This document shows, piece after piece, positions 1 through 8,568 of a stretch of DNA of 37,659 nucleotides. The DNA is from Paraglaciecola mesophila KMM 241 (GTDB taxonomy: Bacteria; Pseudomonadota; Gammaproteobacteria; Enterobacterales; Alteromonadaceae), in assembly GCF_000315015.1 (NCBI RefSeq), contig NZ_BAEP01000044.1, forward strand, positions 1-37,659, in the 5' to 3' direction. The position numbers and the translations under genes are program-made. Each line of letters begins with the position of its first letter. Positions within the stretch are counted from its first letter, which is position 1. The notes under the pieces were generated by a model. The model saw only the letters and a list, made by a program, of their open reading frames with translations, searched no databases and had not been told where the DNA came from.

Positions 1-426
1 CGCTTATTATCGAGCATGTCGTATATGTAACTTCTCGATTCCGTTTTTTTTCGTCATTTTAAGTTCTTACCTTCTGATTTTATTCAGTATTTTTACTATC
101 GTACGAGTAAAGCCACTCGAAGTTGCAAAAGCAAAAGGAGACCTCGGTTTAACGAGACTTTTCTGCTTCCTATTAAAAACTATGTGAAAAATATTTCCCA
201 TAGTTAAATTAATAACTTAGCGTTTTCAAGAAAAACAAAGCGAGATCAACCAAAATTACATAATAGGAAGCGACATGGGCATTATTCATTAAATCTGATT
301 ATACCTGCTTTTTTATACAGGCCATTTAATTTGGTTGAATCCTATTAATCGAATCTGATAGATCAAGTTAAAACCTATTCATCTAATACCAACACCATGG
401 AACAATTATCACTCTACCTAAAAACA
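1..426. other. AT-rich non-coding left edge
   Basis: I see no convincing gene here. The stretch contains several short inverted repeats: CTTCCTATTA at 166-175 answers TAATAGGAAG at 261-270, and AACTATG near 179-185 answers CATAGTT near 199-205. TCAACCAAAATTA near 245-257 is nearly complementary to TAATTTGGTTGA near 326-337. The pattern could be a decayed foldback element or RNA structure, but none of it matches anything I recognise. Confidence 0.5.
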
Positions 427-455
427 AAAAACGCGATAATGAATATCGCGTTTTT
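427..455. terminator. Bidirectional Rho-independent terminator after the pullulanase gene
   Basis: A perfect 12-bp stem, AAAAACGCGATA / TATCGCGTTTTT, encloses the 5-nt loop ATGAA. It has A and T runs on the two flanks, so it can end transcription from either side. It lies about 90 bp after the stop of the minus-strand pullulanase gene. Confidence 0.85.
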
Positions 456-460
456 GATTT

Positions 461-500
461 GATAAAGCTTTGCTTATTTTCGTTTAGCTAAAGCTTTATC
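461..500. repeat. Inverted repeat between pullulanase stop and terminator
   Basis: GATAAAGCTTT (461-471) and AAAGCTTTATC (490-500) form a perfect 11-bp stem with an 18-nt loop. The minus-strand transcript would fold this hairpin just before the terminator at 427-455. It may protect the 3' end of the mRNA or act as a second, weaker terminator. Function is inferred only from position. Confidence 0.6.
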
Positions 501-547
501 GCTTGGTCGTACAACTTAGTTAAAGCTGCAAAGTAACCACTACATTG

Positions 548-1524
548 CTACAACTGCGTCACCGTGACTGTTGGGGCTGATGGGTCAGGCCCGACTACGC
601 TAAAACGATAAGTAGCACTTGTTGGTATATCAATCATCAAATTGGCTCCGGCATAAGTCAGCTGCTTAGCGTCGCCGACGACAACTTGGGTGTCATCCCC
701 TACACCACCCAAATCTATCGTTGACCAATCGCCCGTGGCAATTTTGAATTCGTAACTGCCCGCGTCAATTGCAATATCAACGGTGTAGCTACCATCAGCA
801 TTGAATACGAGCGCATCAACTTCACCCCAGCCATTCATCCCACCGCGAATAAAGACCGTATTTTCACCAAACATCTCGGCGTCAAATATACTGAGCGTCG
901 GTGCTGCTTTATCATTGGCATCAAATACAAAGGTGTATTTACCATCATCGTTAAAGGTGACTGTCATATTCGAGCCGCCTGGCGCGAGCGCCTTGCCTTG
1001 GCCTACCGTCACATTCACGTCAGCATCTGCTGAGCCAAAGTCCACCGTCGACCAGTCTGCGGAAGCCACTTTGAACTCGTATGAGCCAGCTGTCACCTCA
1101 ATAGTTCTGCTGTACTGCCCCCCAATCGCATAGTCCATCGGGTCATCTTCACCCCAGCCATTGAGCGAGCCGCGCACAAATACAGTAGTGCCAAAAAACG
1201 GCTCTTCGTTATCCACTGTTAATACCGGTGCTGATTTATCACTGGCATCTAAGGTAAATTTAAGCACCCGAGTTTGGCTTAGCGATAACTGTAAATTCGC
1301 GCCGCCAGCGATTAAGGTTTTATCGGCACCAAGCGCCACAGATTCATCGCCATTATTGGCGCCAAAATCCACGGTTGACCAATCAGCTGAAGCCACTTTG
1401 AACTCGTAATCACCGGGCTCAATGCTAATCACTGCGGCGTAAACACCATCGCCTTGATATGCTATTTCATCTACTTCACCCCAGCCATTCATTGCACCGC
1501 GCACGAACACAGAGGTGCTGCCAT
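548..1524 (-). repeat. Three in-frame 327-bp repeats at the pullulanase 3' end
   Basis: Three consecutive units encode the C-terminal repeats of the pullulanase. Equivalent positions at 714, 1041 and 1368 are spaced exactly 327 bp (109 codons) apart. The stretches 1041-1081 and 1368-1408 match at about 36 of 41 bases, while the distal copy at 714-754 is more diverged. Each unit has VF(V/I)RG..NGWGE near its start and a (S/G)DWST(V/I)D(F/L)G strand about 45 residues later. Such beta-sandwich repeats on glucanases usually bind glucan; that role is inferred here. Confidence 0.85.
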
Positions 1525-4500
1525 AAGGTACAACATCTGGTGCACCTGATGTTGCATAAGCCGATAAACCCACACCTTGCGCACCCATTTGTGGTTTAAC
1601 AAATACGGCAGTGGTCAATGCAGGTACAGTGAACATGCCCTTGCCTTCGTTATCCCCTTCACCTTGGGCAAAGCTTGCTCCTCGCACTTGGCTATCAACC
1701 GAGTTCATTAACACTGAATGTAACTCAAAGCCTTCTGCGGTGGGCACGCCATGGGTTTGCTGTTCACTGCTGCTGTTAACGATTACCACTAACGCATCAG
1801 CCATTGGGTCTATGTCAGCTCGTAGTGTTTGATTTTCTTCCGCCTCGCCATTGTCAGCCGCTATGCCATCATCAATACTCATCACAATCAAACCTTGGGT
1901 TTGACGGGCGCCGATATTATGAAAGCCAATACGGTCGATAATGTCGTTAGCAGTGGTTAAGCGAAATAACGCTGATGAGCTACGTATTTTGAGCAATTCA
2001 TTAAACACATTAGATGCAAACTCAATTTCGGTCATGCTGGCTGCGCGCTCAGGGCTGTAAATGAAATTAGCCATTTCTGCCCAGCGACCTTCGTTATCTT
2101 GGGCTAACGGTAGCCCCACCAGCCAGTTATTACTGTTCATGGTGAAATCTACGTAGTTAAACCAATCGCCTGCATCATAGGTGTTGCGATCCATCGATTT
2201 AGAGCGCAAAAAATCCCCACCTAATTGAAAGAACGGAATACCTTGAGACATCAAAGGAAGGGTCGCAGCAATATTCTGCGCCCGTACCCGTTCGGCCAAG
2301 GTCATATCGTTAGGTAAGGTGTACTGCAATTGATCCCATAGGGTTTCATTATCATGCTTTGACACATAGTTGATGATGTCAGCGGGGTCAGTTGCGTAGC
2401 CGCCTATATTACTGGTGGCTGACGCTGTCCCTTTATAATCTTCCAAAACATAGTCAGTTAACGTGCCTGCTAGGCTCATTTTAACATTATCTTGTGCTGC
2501 TAATGCGCTATCGCTTGGCTCAGTGCTGAATATTTGGCCTTGGCGCACGGCTTCGCGAATGCGGTCGTTGTAGGTGCCAATTTGTGTGCCTGCCATATTA
2601 ATCTGCGTGGCTTGCTCGTAGCCTCTGTCTTCTTTTATCCAGCCTTCACCATAGAAGTAGTTGTCCTCATCAACGGCTTTTACTGCAGATTCTAAGCGCA
2701 ACATGGTGTCTTTGGTGGCTTGGCTCATAATGTCAAAACGGAATGAGTCAAACTTGTACTGCGTGGCCCACATCACCAAGGAGTCTTGCATGAACTTTTC
2801 CATCATGCGATTGCGTGGCTCGGTGTCGTCACAACAGGTTTCGCGCACGATACCACCGGTAACTGTGTCGTATCTGTGATAATAACCAGGCACGACTTTA
2901 TCCAGTACTGATTTGCCATTTAAGCCAGACGCATTAGTGTGGTTGTACACCACATCTAGCGCTACTCGCATGCCCATTTCATGTAATGATTGATTCATCG
3001 CGCGCATTTCTTTTATACGCGTTACACCATCCGCGTCAGTGGCATAGCTCCCTTCTGGCACATTGAAATGATACGGGTCATACCCCCAGTTAAAGCGATC
3101 ATCGCCGCGCATTTGCTCTGTTAATGCTTGGGCTTTTTGCGGTTCAGCGATGGCATCATAACTGTCAAACACAGATTGCAGGGACGCGTCTGCGTTTTCT
3201 TCATCGCACACTGCCGCTTGGCGATTCAAGCGGCATAAATCCGCTACAGTGCTGGTTAAATCAACACTTTGGCTTTCATCTTCTTCAACCGTTGCCATAT
3301 CGTTGGCTGGCAACACATGAAAATGAGTCAAGCCGTTTTCAACTAATTTTGCTAAATGCTGATTTGGCACACTGCCCTGTTCGGTAAACGCCAAATATTT
3401 ACCGCGATGTTGAGCACTGGTGCTTTCATCGCGCACACTGAAGTCCCGAATATGCCCTTCGTAGATCACGGCATCTTCAGGGTTGGTGATGGTGGGAATA
3501 ACGTGGGTCTCCCACCCTTCTGGTTTTAAGTCTTCGTCATTCAAGTTGACAAACTGCGAGAAGCGGCTGTTGGTGGATAAGCTTAGCGAGTAAGGGTCGG
3601 TTGTGAGCATGGTTTCGAGCAACATAGTCACTGGATGATAGGCCATCACTTCGAAACGGTACAATTGACGGTCTAGCTCTATACCGCCTTCGTAGCGCCA
3701 TACACCACTGTTGCTATCCAGCTCCATGGGGTAGCTGGCAGTTTCTACTTTTGCATCATTAAACAGTTTCAAACTCACTGATTGAGCAGTCGGTGCCCAT
3801 AGGTTAACTTGAATCCCCCCATCGGTATAAACCGCCCCCAAACTGGCTTCATCAGCATCATTTTCGCCTTGGGTGTACAGCGAATCTATGGCATTAGCTA
3901 ACTGAATTTGGGTCGCGCCATTAAGCACACCGTCGGCATCATAAGAGGCCAACACCGCTTGGGTTTTAAGCACCTCTTTTGCCTCATCCGAGCTCCAATC
4001 GCCCTCAAACGCAAGCATATTGGCTAAATGTGGCACCCGAGCTTTTTGCTCATCGCTTAGCTCAATTTCTTCAAGCTCAATTGCTGTGCCGCTTAGACCT
4101 GTGTCTACATCAACGCTTAAGTCTGCATTGGCTGAGTAATGCAACTTCACTTGGCTAACGGCTGTAGGGTCGATATCCCATAACAAGGTGTTGCTATCTA
4201 TCCAATGGGCTGCTGCACCATCAATTTTTACGGGTTGAGGCCCTAAAGACACGATAGGGAATTCGAAAATAGAAGCTACGTCTGTGAAGGTAAAATTCAT
4301 TCTGGCAAAATCAGGATCGTCTTGTGATAAAGGCATTGTAAAATCACCGCCACCAAGCTCTTTGCCGGCGTCATCTGTGCCTACGTGAATAATGAAATTA
4401 CCGCACGCACCCAGTGTGCCAGCGTAATCAGGTTTTAATTCAAGTACCCAGTACGCCCCATAATTGGGATCGATGCCTGAGTGTTCGCGGCCATTCGCCC

Positions 4501-4900
4501 AATCAGTGTCAGTATCGGCGTAAGCGTCACACGCATCGTTGTTCCAAGTATGTAAACGATACCCAGTGTAAGATTCGTCATTGGCGCTGTTATCAGCGCC
4601 CTTTGCAGCTAAGTTAAAATACAGTACGGCTTGGTCCATGGCGGGGCTTGCCATAGGTGCGGGTGCTGTGGGGTCAGCCCCTACCACACAAGATTCGTTT
4701 AACGCGTCTGGCACGGTTGGCGGCGCGCAGCTTATGGGCTCTGGGGCCACACAACTGGTGCCAGTGGCATCGGGCACATTAGGAATGCTACAGGTTAGTA
4801 ATGTGGTGCCGGGCTCAGAGCCTGAACCACCACAACCTGAAAGACTAAGAAAACTGATTGAAATTGCCAACAAAGGCAGGCTATTGGTGCGAGTAAACAT
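548..4900 (-). CDS. pulA: Lipoprotein pullulanase-type alpha-1,6-glucosidase (GH13)
   Basis: This gene encodes a debranching enzyme that hydrolyses alpha-1,6 links in pullulan and branched starch dextrins. The N-terminus is a lipoprotein signal with lipobox LSGC; Gly follows the Cys, which predicts outer-membrane sorting. Residues about 90-200 look like a pullulanase-associated carbohydrate-binding domain and about 365-460 like an N-terminal CBM48-type domain. The GH13 barrel shows DVVYNH (~655), FRFDIM (nucleophile Asp ~728), YGEGW (acid Glu ~757) and SKHDN (~855). The tail carries three 109-residue repeats with the motif VF(V/I)RGxxNGWGE. An in-frame ATG lies at 4915, but the ATG at 4900 has GGAG nine bases upstream and starts directly at the signal peptide, so I chose it. 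It follows the TBDR gene by about 70 bp and is probably co-transcribed with it. The repeats are probably starch-binding, by inference. Confidence 0.9.
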   Translation of the reverse strand: MFTRTNSLPLLAISISFLSLSGCGGSGSEPGTTLLTCSIPNVPDATGTSCVAPEPISCAPPTVPDALNESCVVGADPTAPAPMASPAMDQAVLYFNLAAKGADNSANDESYTGYRLHTWNNDACDAYADTDTDWANGREHSGIDPNYGAYWVLELKPDYAGTLGACGNFIIHVGTDDAGKELGGGDFTMPLSQDDPDFARMNFTFTDVASIFEFPIVSLGPQPVKIDGAAAHWIDSNTLLWDIDPTAVSQVKLHYSANADLSVDVDTGLSGTAIELEEIELSDEQKARVPHLANMLAFEGDWSSDEAKEVLKTQAVLASYDADGVLNGATQIQLANAIDSLYTQGENDADEASLGAVYTDGGIQVNLWAPTAQSVSLKLFNDAKVETASYPMELDSNSGVWRYEGGIELDRQLYRFEVMAYHPVTMLLETMLTTDPYSLSLSTNSRFSQFVNLNDEDLKPEGWETHVIPTITNPEDAVIYEGHIRDFSVRDESTSAQHRGKYLAFTEQGSVPNQHLAKLVENGLTHFHVLPANDMATVEEDESQSVDLTSTVADLCRLNRQAAVCDEENADASLQSVFDSYDAIAEPQKAQALTEQMRGDDRFNWGYDPYHFNVPEGSYATDADGVTRIKEMRAMNQSLHEMGMRVALDVVYNHTNASGLNGKSVLDKVVPGYYHRYDTVTGGIVRETCCDDTEPRNRMMEKFMQDSLVMWATQYKFDSFRFDIMSQATKDTMLRLESAVKAVDEDNYFYGEGWIKEDRGYEQATQINMAGTQIGTYNDRIREAVRQGQIFSTEPSDSALAAQDNVKMSLAGTLTDYVLEDYKGTASATSNIGGYATDPADIINYVSKHDNETLWDQLQYTLPNDMTLAERVRAQNIAATLPLMSQGIPFFQLGGDFLRSKSMDRNTYDAGDWFNYVDFTMNSNNWLVGLPLAQDNEGRWAEMANFIYSPERAASMTEIEFASNVFNELLKIRSSSALFRLTTANDIIDRIGFHNIGARQTQGLIVMSIDDGIAADNGEAEENQTLRADIDPMADALVVIVNSSSEQQTHGVPTAEGFELHSVLMNSVDSQVRGASFAQGEGDNEGKGMFTVPALTTAVFVKPQMGAQGVGLSAYATSGAPDVVPYGSTSVFVRGAMNGWGEVDEIAYQGDGVYAAVISIEPGDYEFKVASADWSTVDFGANNGDESVALGADKTLIAGGANLQLSLSQTRVLKFTLDASDKSAPVLTVDNEEPFFGTTVFVRGSLNGWGEDDPMDYAIGGQYSRTIEVTAGSYEFKVASADWSTVDFGSADADVNVTVGQGKALAPGGSNMTVTFNDDGKYTFVFDANDKAAPTLSIFDAEMFGENTVFIRGGMNGWGEVDALVFNADGSYTVDIAIDAGSYEFKIATGDWSTIDLGGVGDDTQVVVGDAKQLTYAGANLMIDIPTSATYRFSVVGPDPSAPTVTVTQL

Positions 4901-4973
4901 ACGTTTATACTCCATAATAATTTTTATCCAACACGGCTATAGTTTTATGCCGTGTATTTACATACGTTTTCGA

Positions 4974-7900
4974 TTACAGCGAGTACGTCACGCCCAGAAA
5001 TATCTGGCGACCAAAGTACTGAATGGTCCCCGTTTGGGCTTCACTGCCGAAGTAACTTTTGGTTGGCTCGTCGGTCAGGTTATTCACTTGAAATAACATG
5101 CCGAGATTCTCGTTGATGTTGTACGATGCCTGATAATCAATCACTGTTTCTGAATCGAAATTAACCACCTGCTCGTTCACCGCTACCTGCTTTGACACAA
5201 ACGCATCACGCCAGCGCACACTTAATCGTGTTTCGAAATCTTCGTACTCCCAGAACACCGTGGCCGCGACGACATTTTCAGATAAACCGGGCAAAGTTTG
5301 CTCTACCGATGCACCGCCTAATGTAGTTTGGGTTTGAATTTCACTCTCTGTGTAGGAATAACTTGCGCTCATGCCCAAACCCGACCAAATGTCAGGAAGA
5401 AACGAGTAAATTTGCGTATATGACAACTCCGCGCCGCGAATATAGCCGCCCTTGTCGTTGTTGACGGCGGTTTCATAGCCGCCATTTTCAGTGGGCACTT
5501 GCACCGATAAGCGTGAACCATCATCATTAAATAATGGCTCACCTTCTTCATCTGTCACCAATACGGTGATGTCTGCCGGGATGGTGAATCCGTTACCGGT
5601 AAAATCAAACGGGTCTTCTTTAAAGGTGTTAATGAAAGACTTAATGTCTTTGTAAAATAACGCCGCAATGAAGGCACCATCGGTATCTTCAAAGTATTTC
5701 TCGTAAGAAATATCGTATTGATCAGCATAGAACGGACGAAGGTACGGGCTGTTAGTGGCACTGCCAGATATAACTGCCGTCGGTTTTGACAAAACAATCT
5801 CGCCAGTATCTTGGTCTCGAAACGCTTGTACGTCTTCCACCCGCAAGGTGGCGTTGGCAAACAAGCGATTGATTGGCGCTCGGCCAAGCACTTTCGCCGC
5901 AGCAAAGCGCAATTGCTCACTGTCAGATAGCTTAAAATTCAGGTTGATTGAAGGTAGGTAATCTCGGTATTTATCAGTCAGCAATGCTGGACGATAAAAG
6001 TCATTCACCAAGCCAGCATCATCCGTAATAAATTGAGCACCGTTGGCTGGGTTACCTCGAGTATCGATGACTTCACCTGTATCTGGGTCAATGATGTCTT
6101 CGGACACGTCTTGCAGTACTGTGGATGATTGCTCTGTTTCCACCATGCGCACACCCACGTTTCCGGTAACGGGTAAGCCAAACAGCTCAGTATCTATGTT
6201 TGCCATAATGTAAGCAGCGGTGACCTTTTCAAACACTTTACCGCTTTCAAGCATTGTCCAGCTGGTGTTAGGCCCCTCGCCCGGTCCGTTTATCACGCCT
6301 GGGCTACCCGCCCCCCACGTTTTAACTGGTTGTGGTATGCCAGAGGGGAACCACGCATTGAGCGCTGAATTTAAGTCGATAGAAAGATAGCTAGGCAAGT
6401 AACTAAAATCGCCTTCCCAATCGACCACCTCCACCATATCGTCGGTTAATCTAAGAGGTGGCTGGCTGGCTGAAAAGCTAGAGTCGCTGCCATATTCGAA
6501 TACTGAACGGTCATTACTGTATTCACGATCAGAGTAGCGCATACCAAATTCGACCGAAGATAAAAAAGCGTTGTCGTCTATCTCATAGGTCAAATCAAAG
6601 CGATAAGCATTTAACTCATCTTCGTTTTCATAGGGGTAAATACCGTATTTTGTGACCATCACCCTATCTAAATCTGTGAAGGCTTCGGCTTGGCTAAAGC
6701 CTACATCGGGTAAATCTAAACCGTGTAACAGGTAACTAATGGAGATATCGCTATCAAAAACGGGTAGCTCAGCGTTGGCATCTTCCCCCACTAGCGCCCA
6801 CAACAAGCCGTTTCTAAAATCACTCTTAGCAACTGACTGTGACACATCAAACGCCAGGGTTAAGTTGTCTGTTGCTTGCCAATCGGCGTTTATGCCATAA
6901 CTGGACACTTGGTCGTAGTCTTGGTTGTCATCGTTGACCAGCTCCACCCGGGTAAAGCTTTGTGATGTGCGATTAAACGTACCACCTATAACGGCGTTGC
7001 CATTTAGCACAGGGTTGGCTACAGCGGCCGATGCACCACCTAGCTTGACCCGAAACCCACGGGCAAATTCTTCAGAGTCAAATTTTGAGAAAAACGCATC
7101 CGCTTTTAGGGTAAAGGTATCAACGGGTGTCCACTCAATCGCGCCCATATAACCGTCACGTGTTTCTTCGCCGCCTTTGTGTTGTAACTCAAAGCCCTCG
7201 CCTAGAAACTCTTCGTCACCATCATTATCCACGTCTTTAGTGGCGTTATAGGCAAGGCCTACAAACTGAGTCGAAACGCTGGGCTGAAACAAGCGTGCAT
7301 AGCCAAGGGCTACCCCTAAGGTATCGTCTAAATACTTACCTTGATAAGACAAACTTAAACGATGTCCAAACTCTTCTGCATCAGACACCTCACCGGCTCT
7401 GTCGTTAAACATGCCGCGAGCATTAACATTAAAAGTATGTTGCTGATCGTTACTCAACGGGCTGGCTGTTTGCAGCTCAACGCTACCGGCCACACCGCCT
7501 TCAATCAGCGATGCTTTAGGGGATTTATACACAGCTGCGGATGAAATTAGCTCGGACGGGTATTGATCGAATTCTATAGAGCGTGAACCACTAGTGGACA
7601 CTTGTTCCCGGCCATTGAGGGTCGAGAATACAAAATCACCTGACATACCACGAATGTTGATCTCGGCTGCTTGGCCGCCGGTTCTCACAGCTGAAATACC
7701 GGGCAATCGGGTCAATGCATCCGCCATGGACACATCAGGCAAGCCGCCTAAATCATCCGCTGAAATTTGCTCAGATACGGTATCGCTAAAACGTTTCTGA
7801 TTAAGTGATTGAATTAGGCTGGTGGCGAAGCCCCTGACCTCTATTCGTTCGAGTTCTTGGCCTTGTTTTTGTTCGTCTATTTCATTAGCAGATTCTGCTG

Positions 7901-8006
7901 TTACTGGTTCGTCGACAGATTGCTGTGCTAACGCTGAACCCGTGATAAACGCGGTGCCGCTTGCCAGCAGCGCCGCGGTAATCAAATTCGGTGTGAATCT
8001 TTTCAT
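4974..8006 (-). CDS. TonB-dependent outer-membrane receptor, probable maltodextrin/starch oligosaccharide uptake
   Basis: This 1010-residue protein has a Sec signal peptide (MKRFTPNLITAALLASG..., cleavage near ALAQ). The plug domain follows at about residues 75-185, with ISADDLGGLPDVSMADALTR and INIRGMSGDF. The rest fits a 22-strand barrel of the large TBDR class common in Xanthomonas, Caulobacter and Alteromonadales. The last residue is Leu instead of the usual Phe. The ATG at 8006 has GGGA seven bases upstream. The pullulanase gene follows downstream, and a secreted GH13 gene diverges upstream. That context and the shared 14-mer at 8157-8170 indicate alpha-glucan fragments as the ligand. 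TonB-driven import into the periplasm is family knowledge; the substrate is inferred. Confidence 0.9.
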   Translation of the reverse strand: MKRFTPNLITAALLASGTAFITGSALAQQSVDEPVTAESANEIDEQKQGQELERIEVRGFATSLIQSLNQKRFSDTVSEQISADDLGGLPDVSMADALTRLPGISAVRTGGQAAEINIRGMSGDFVFSTLNGREQVSTSGSRSIEFDQYPSELISSAAVYKSPKASLIEGGVAGSVELQTASPLSNDQQHTFNVNARGMFNDRAGEVSDAEEFGHRLSLSYQGKYLDDTLGVALGYARLFQPSVSTQFVGLAYNATKDVDNDGDEEFLGEGFELQHKGGEETRDGYMGAIEWTPVDTFTLKADAFFSKFDSEEFARGFRVKLGGASAAVANPVLNGNAVIGGTFNRTSQSFTRVELVNDDNQDYDQVSSYGINADWQATDNLTLAFDVSQSVAKSDFRNGLLWALVGEDANAELPVFDSDISISYLLHGLDLPDVGFSQAEAFTDLDRVMVTKYGIYPYENEDELNAYRFDLTYEIDDNAFLSSVEFGMRYSDREYSNDRSVFEYGSDSSFSASQPPLRLTDDMVEVVDWEGDFSYLPSYLSIDLNSALNAWFPSGIPQPVKTWGAGSPGVINGPGEGPNTSWTMLESGKVFEKVTAAYIMANIDTELFGLPVTGNVGVRMVETEQSSTVLQDVSEDIIDPDTGEVIDTRGNPANGAQFITDDAGLVNDFYRPALLTDKYRDYLPSINLNFKLSDSEQLRFAAAKVLGRAPINRLFANATLRVEDVQAFRDQDTGEIVLSKPTAVISGSATNSPYLRPFYADQYDISYEKYFEDTDGAFIAALFYKDIKSFINTFKEDPFDFTGNGFTIPADITVLVTDEEGEPLFNDDGSRLSVQVPTENGGYETAVNNDKGGYIRGAELSYTQIYSFLPDIWSGLGMSASYSYTESEIQTQTTLGGASVEQTLPGLSENVVAATVFWEYEDFETRLSVRWRDAFVSKQVAVNEQVVNFDSETVIDYQASYNINENLGMLFQVNNLTDEPTKSYFGSEAQTGTIQYFGRQIFLGVTYSL

Positions 8007-8156
8007 GCGTGTGTCCCATTACGTATGGCGAACGTTCGTTTCACACTTTCTTGGTTATTTTTTAACGCAAGATAAGTGTTATTTTTTGAAACGAAGAGCA
8101 CCTTGTTGTTTCCAGCTTAAGATGTTAACGCCAAGTTAATTAACATCACAATGCAC

Positions 8157-8170
8157 TGCATACGTATTCA
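8157..8170 (-). promoter_or_regulatory. Predicted operator copy 1 (upstream of TBDR1-pullulanase)
   Basis: The minus strand reads TGAATACGTATGCA toward TBDR1. The site is palindromic at 12 of 14 positions around the ATACGTAT core. After three spacer bases comes CATTG, which leads into the candidate -35. Identical sites lie at 8377-8390 and 16541-16554. A LacI-type sugar regulator is a reasonable guess from the short palindrome with a central CG. Confidence 0.8.
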
Positions 8171-8376
8171 ACAATAAATTAACAAACCATCAATTAGACT
8201 TTTTTGAAAATTTCAATATCGATGCAAACTTTGCAATTTTAGGCACAATTTAATTCAAATTCGGCCCACAGGAATGGACTTTCAGTAAGACTAAGAGCAA
8301 TAGAAGAAACCAATTTAGATTATTAATGACTTGGATTTTTAAACTAAGGGCCGCTCATTAACAGACTAGAGAGAGC

Positions 8377-8390
8377 TGAATACGTATGCA
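8377..8390 (+). promoter_or_regulatory. Predicted operator copy 2 (upstream of GH13)
   Basis: TGAATACGTATGCA on the plus strand reads toward the GH13 start 178 bp downstream. It is an exact copy, in the same gene-relative orientation, of the sites before the two TBDR genes. The distance to the start is the longest of the three, which suggests a long 5' leader for the GH13 mRNA. Confidence 0.8.
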
Positions 8391-8568
8391 GTATGTAGCA
8401 ATGTTTTTACATAAGTTTTACCTTCTAGTCCTTAATTTCACTTTGCCCTCAGATTTACAGTACGCACAGTGTGCCTCGATTAAAACGCCGAAAAAACACC
8501 ACATGAAGAGCCGAAAAAGCGATGTCAGATAATCTTTATCCATAAAGAAAAACCACAGTGAGAATACA

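Larger units (their letters stand above)
8007..8568. promoter_or_regulatory. Divergent promoter region between TBDR1 and the GH13 gene
   Basis: This 562-bp non-coding stretch carries the two divergent promoters of the glucan genes and two perfect copies of the 14-mer described separately. A weaker variant, CCATACGTAATG on the minus strand, lies near 8017-8028 in the TBDR1 leader. Next to it is the perfect palindrome CGAACGTTCG (8029-8038). For TBDR1 I propose -35 TTGTGA and -10 TAACAT with an 18-nt spacer, just downstream of the operator. For the GH13 gene no convincing -10 was found. Confidence 0.6.

Noticed and set aside
4898-4915. ACGTATG near the pullulanase start as a further copy of the 14-mer
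   Set aside because: Only the central seven bases match and they lie in the start codon region, so it is probably chance.
4581-5096. Plus-strand 171-codon frame across the pullulanase 5' end and TBDR1 3' end
   Set aside because: It is antisense to two well-supported genes and resembles no protein family.
8029-8038. Palindrome CGAACGTTCG in the TBDR1 leader as a separate regulator site
   Set aside because: It occurs once, is only 10 bp and lies downstream of the proposed promoter; there is not enough support for an operator.
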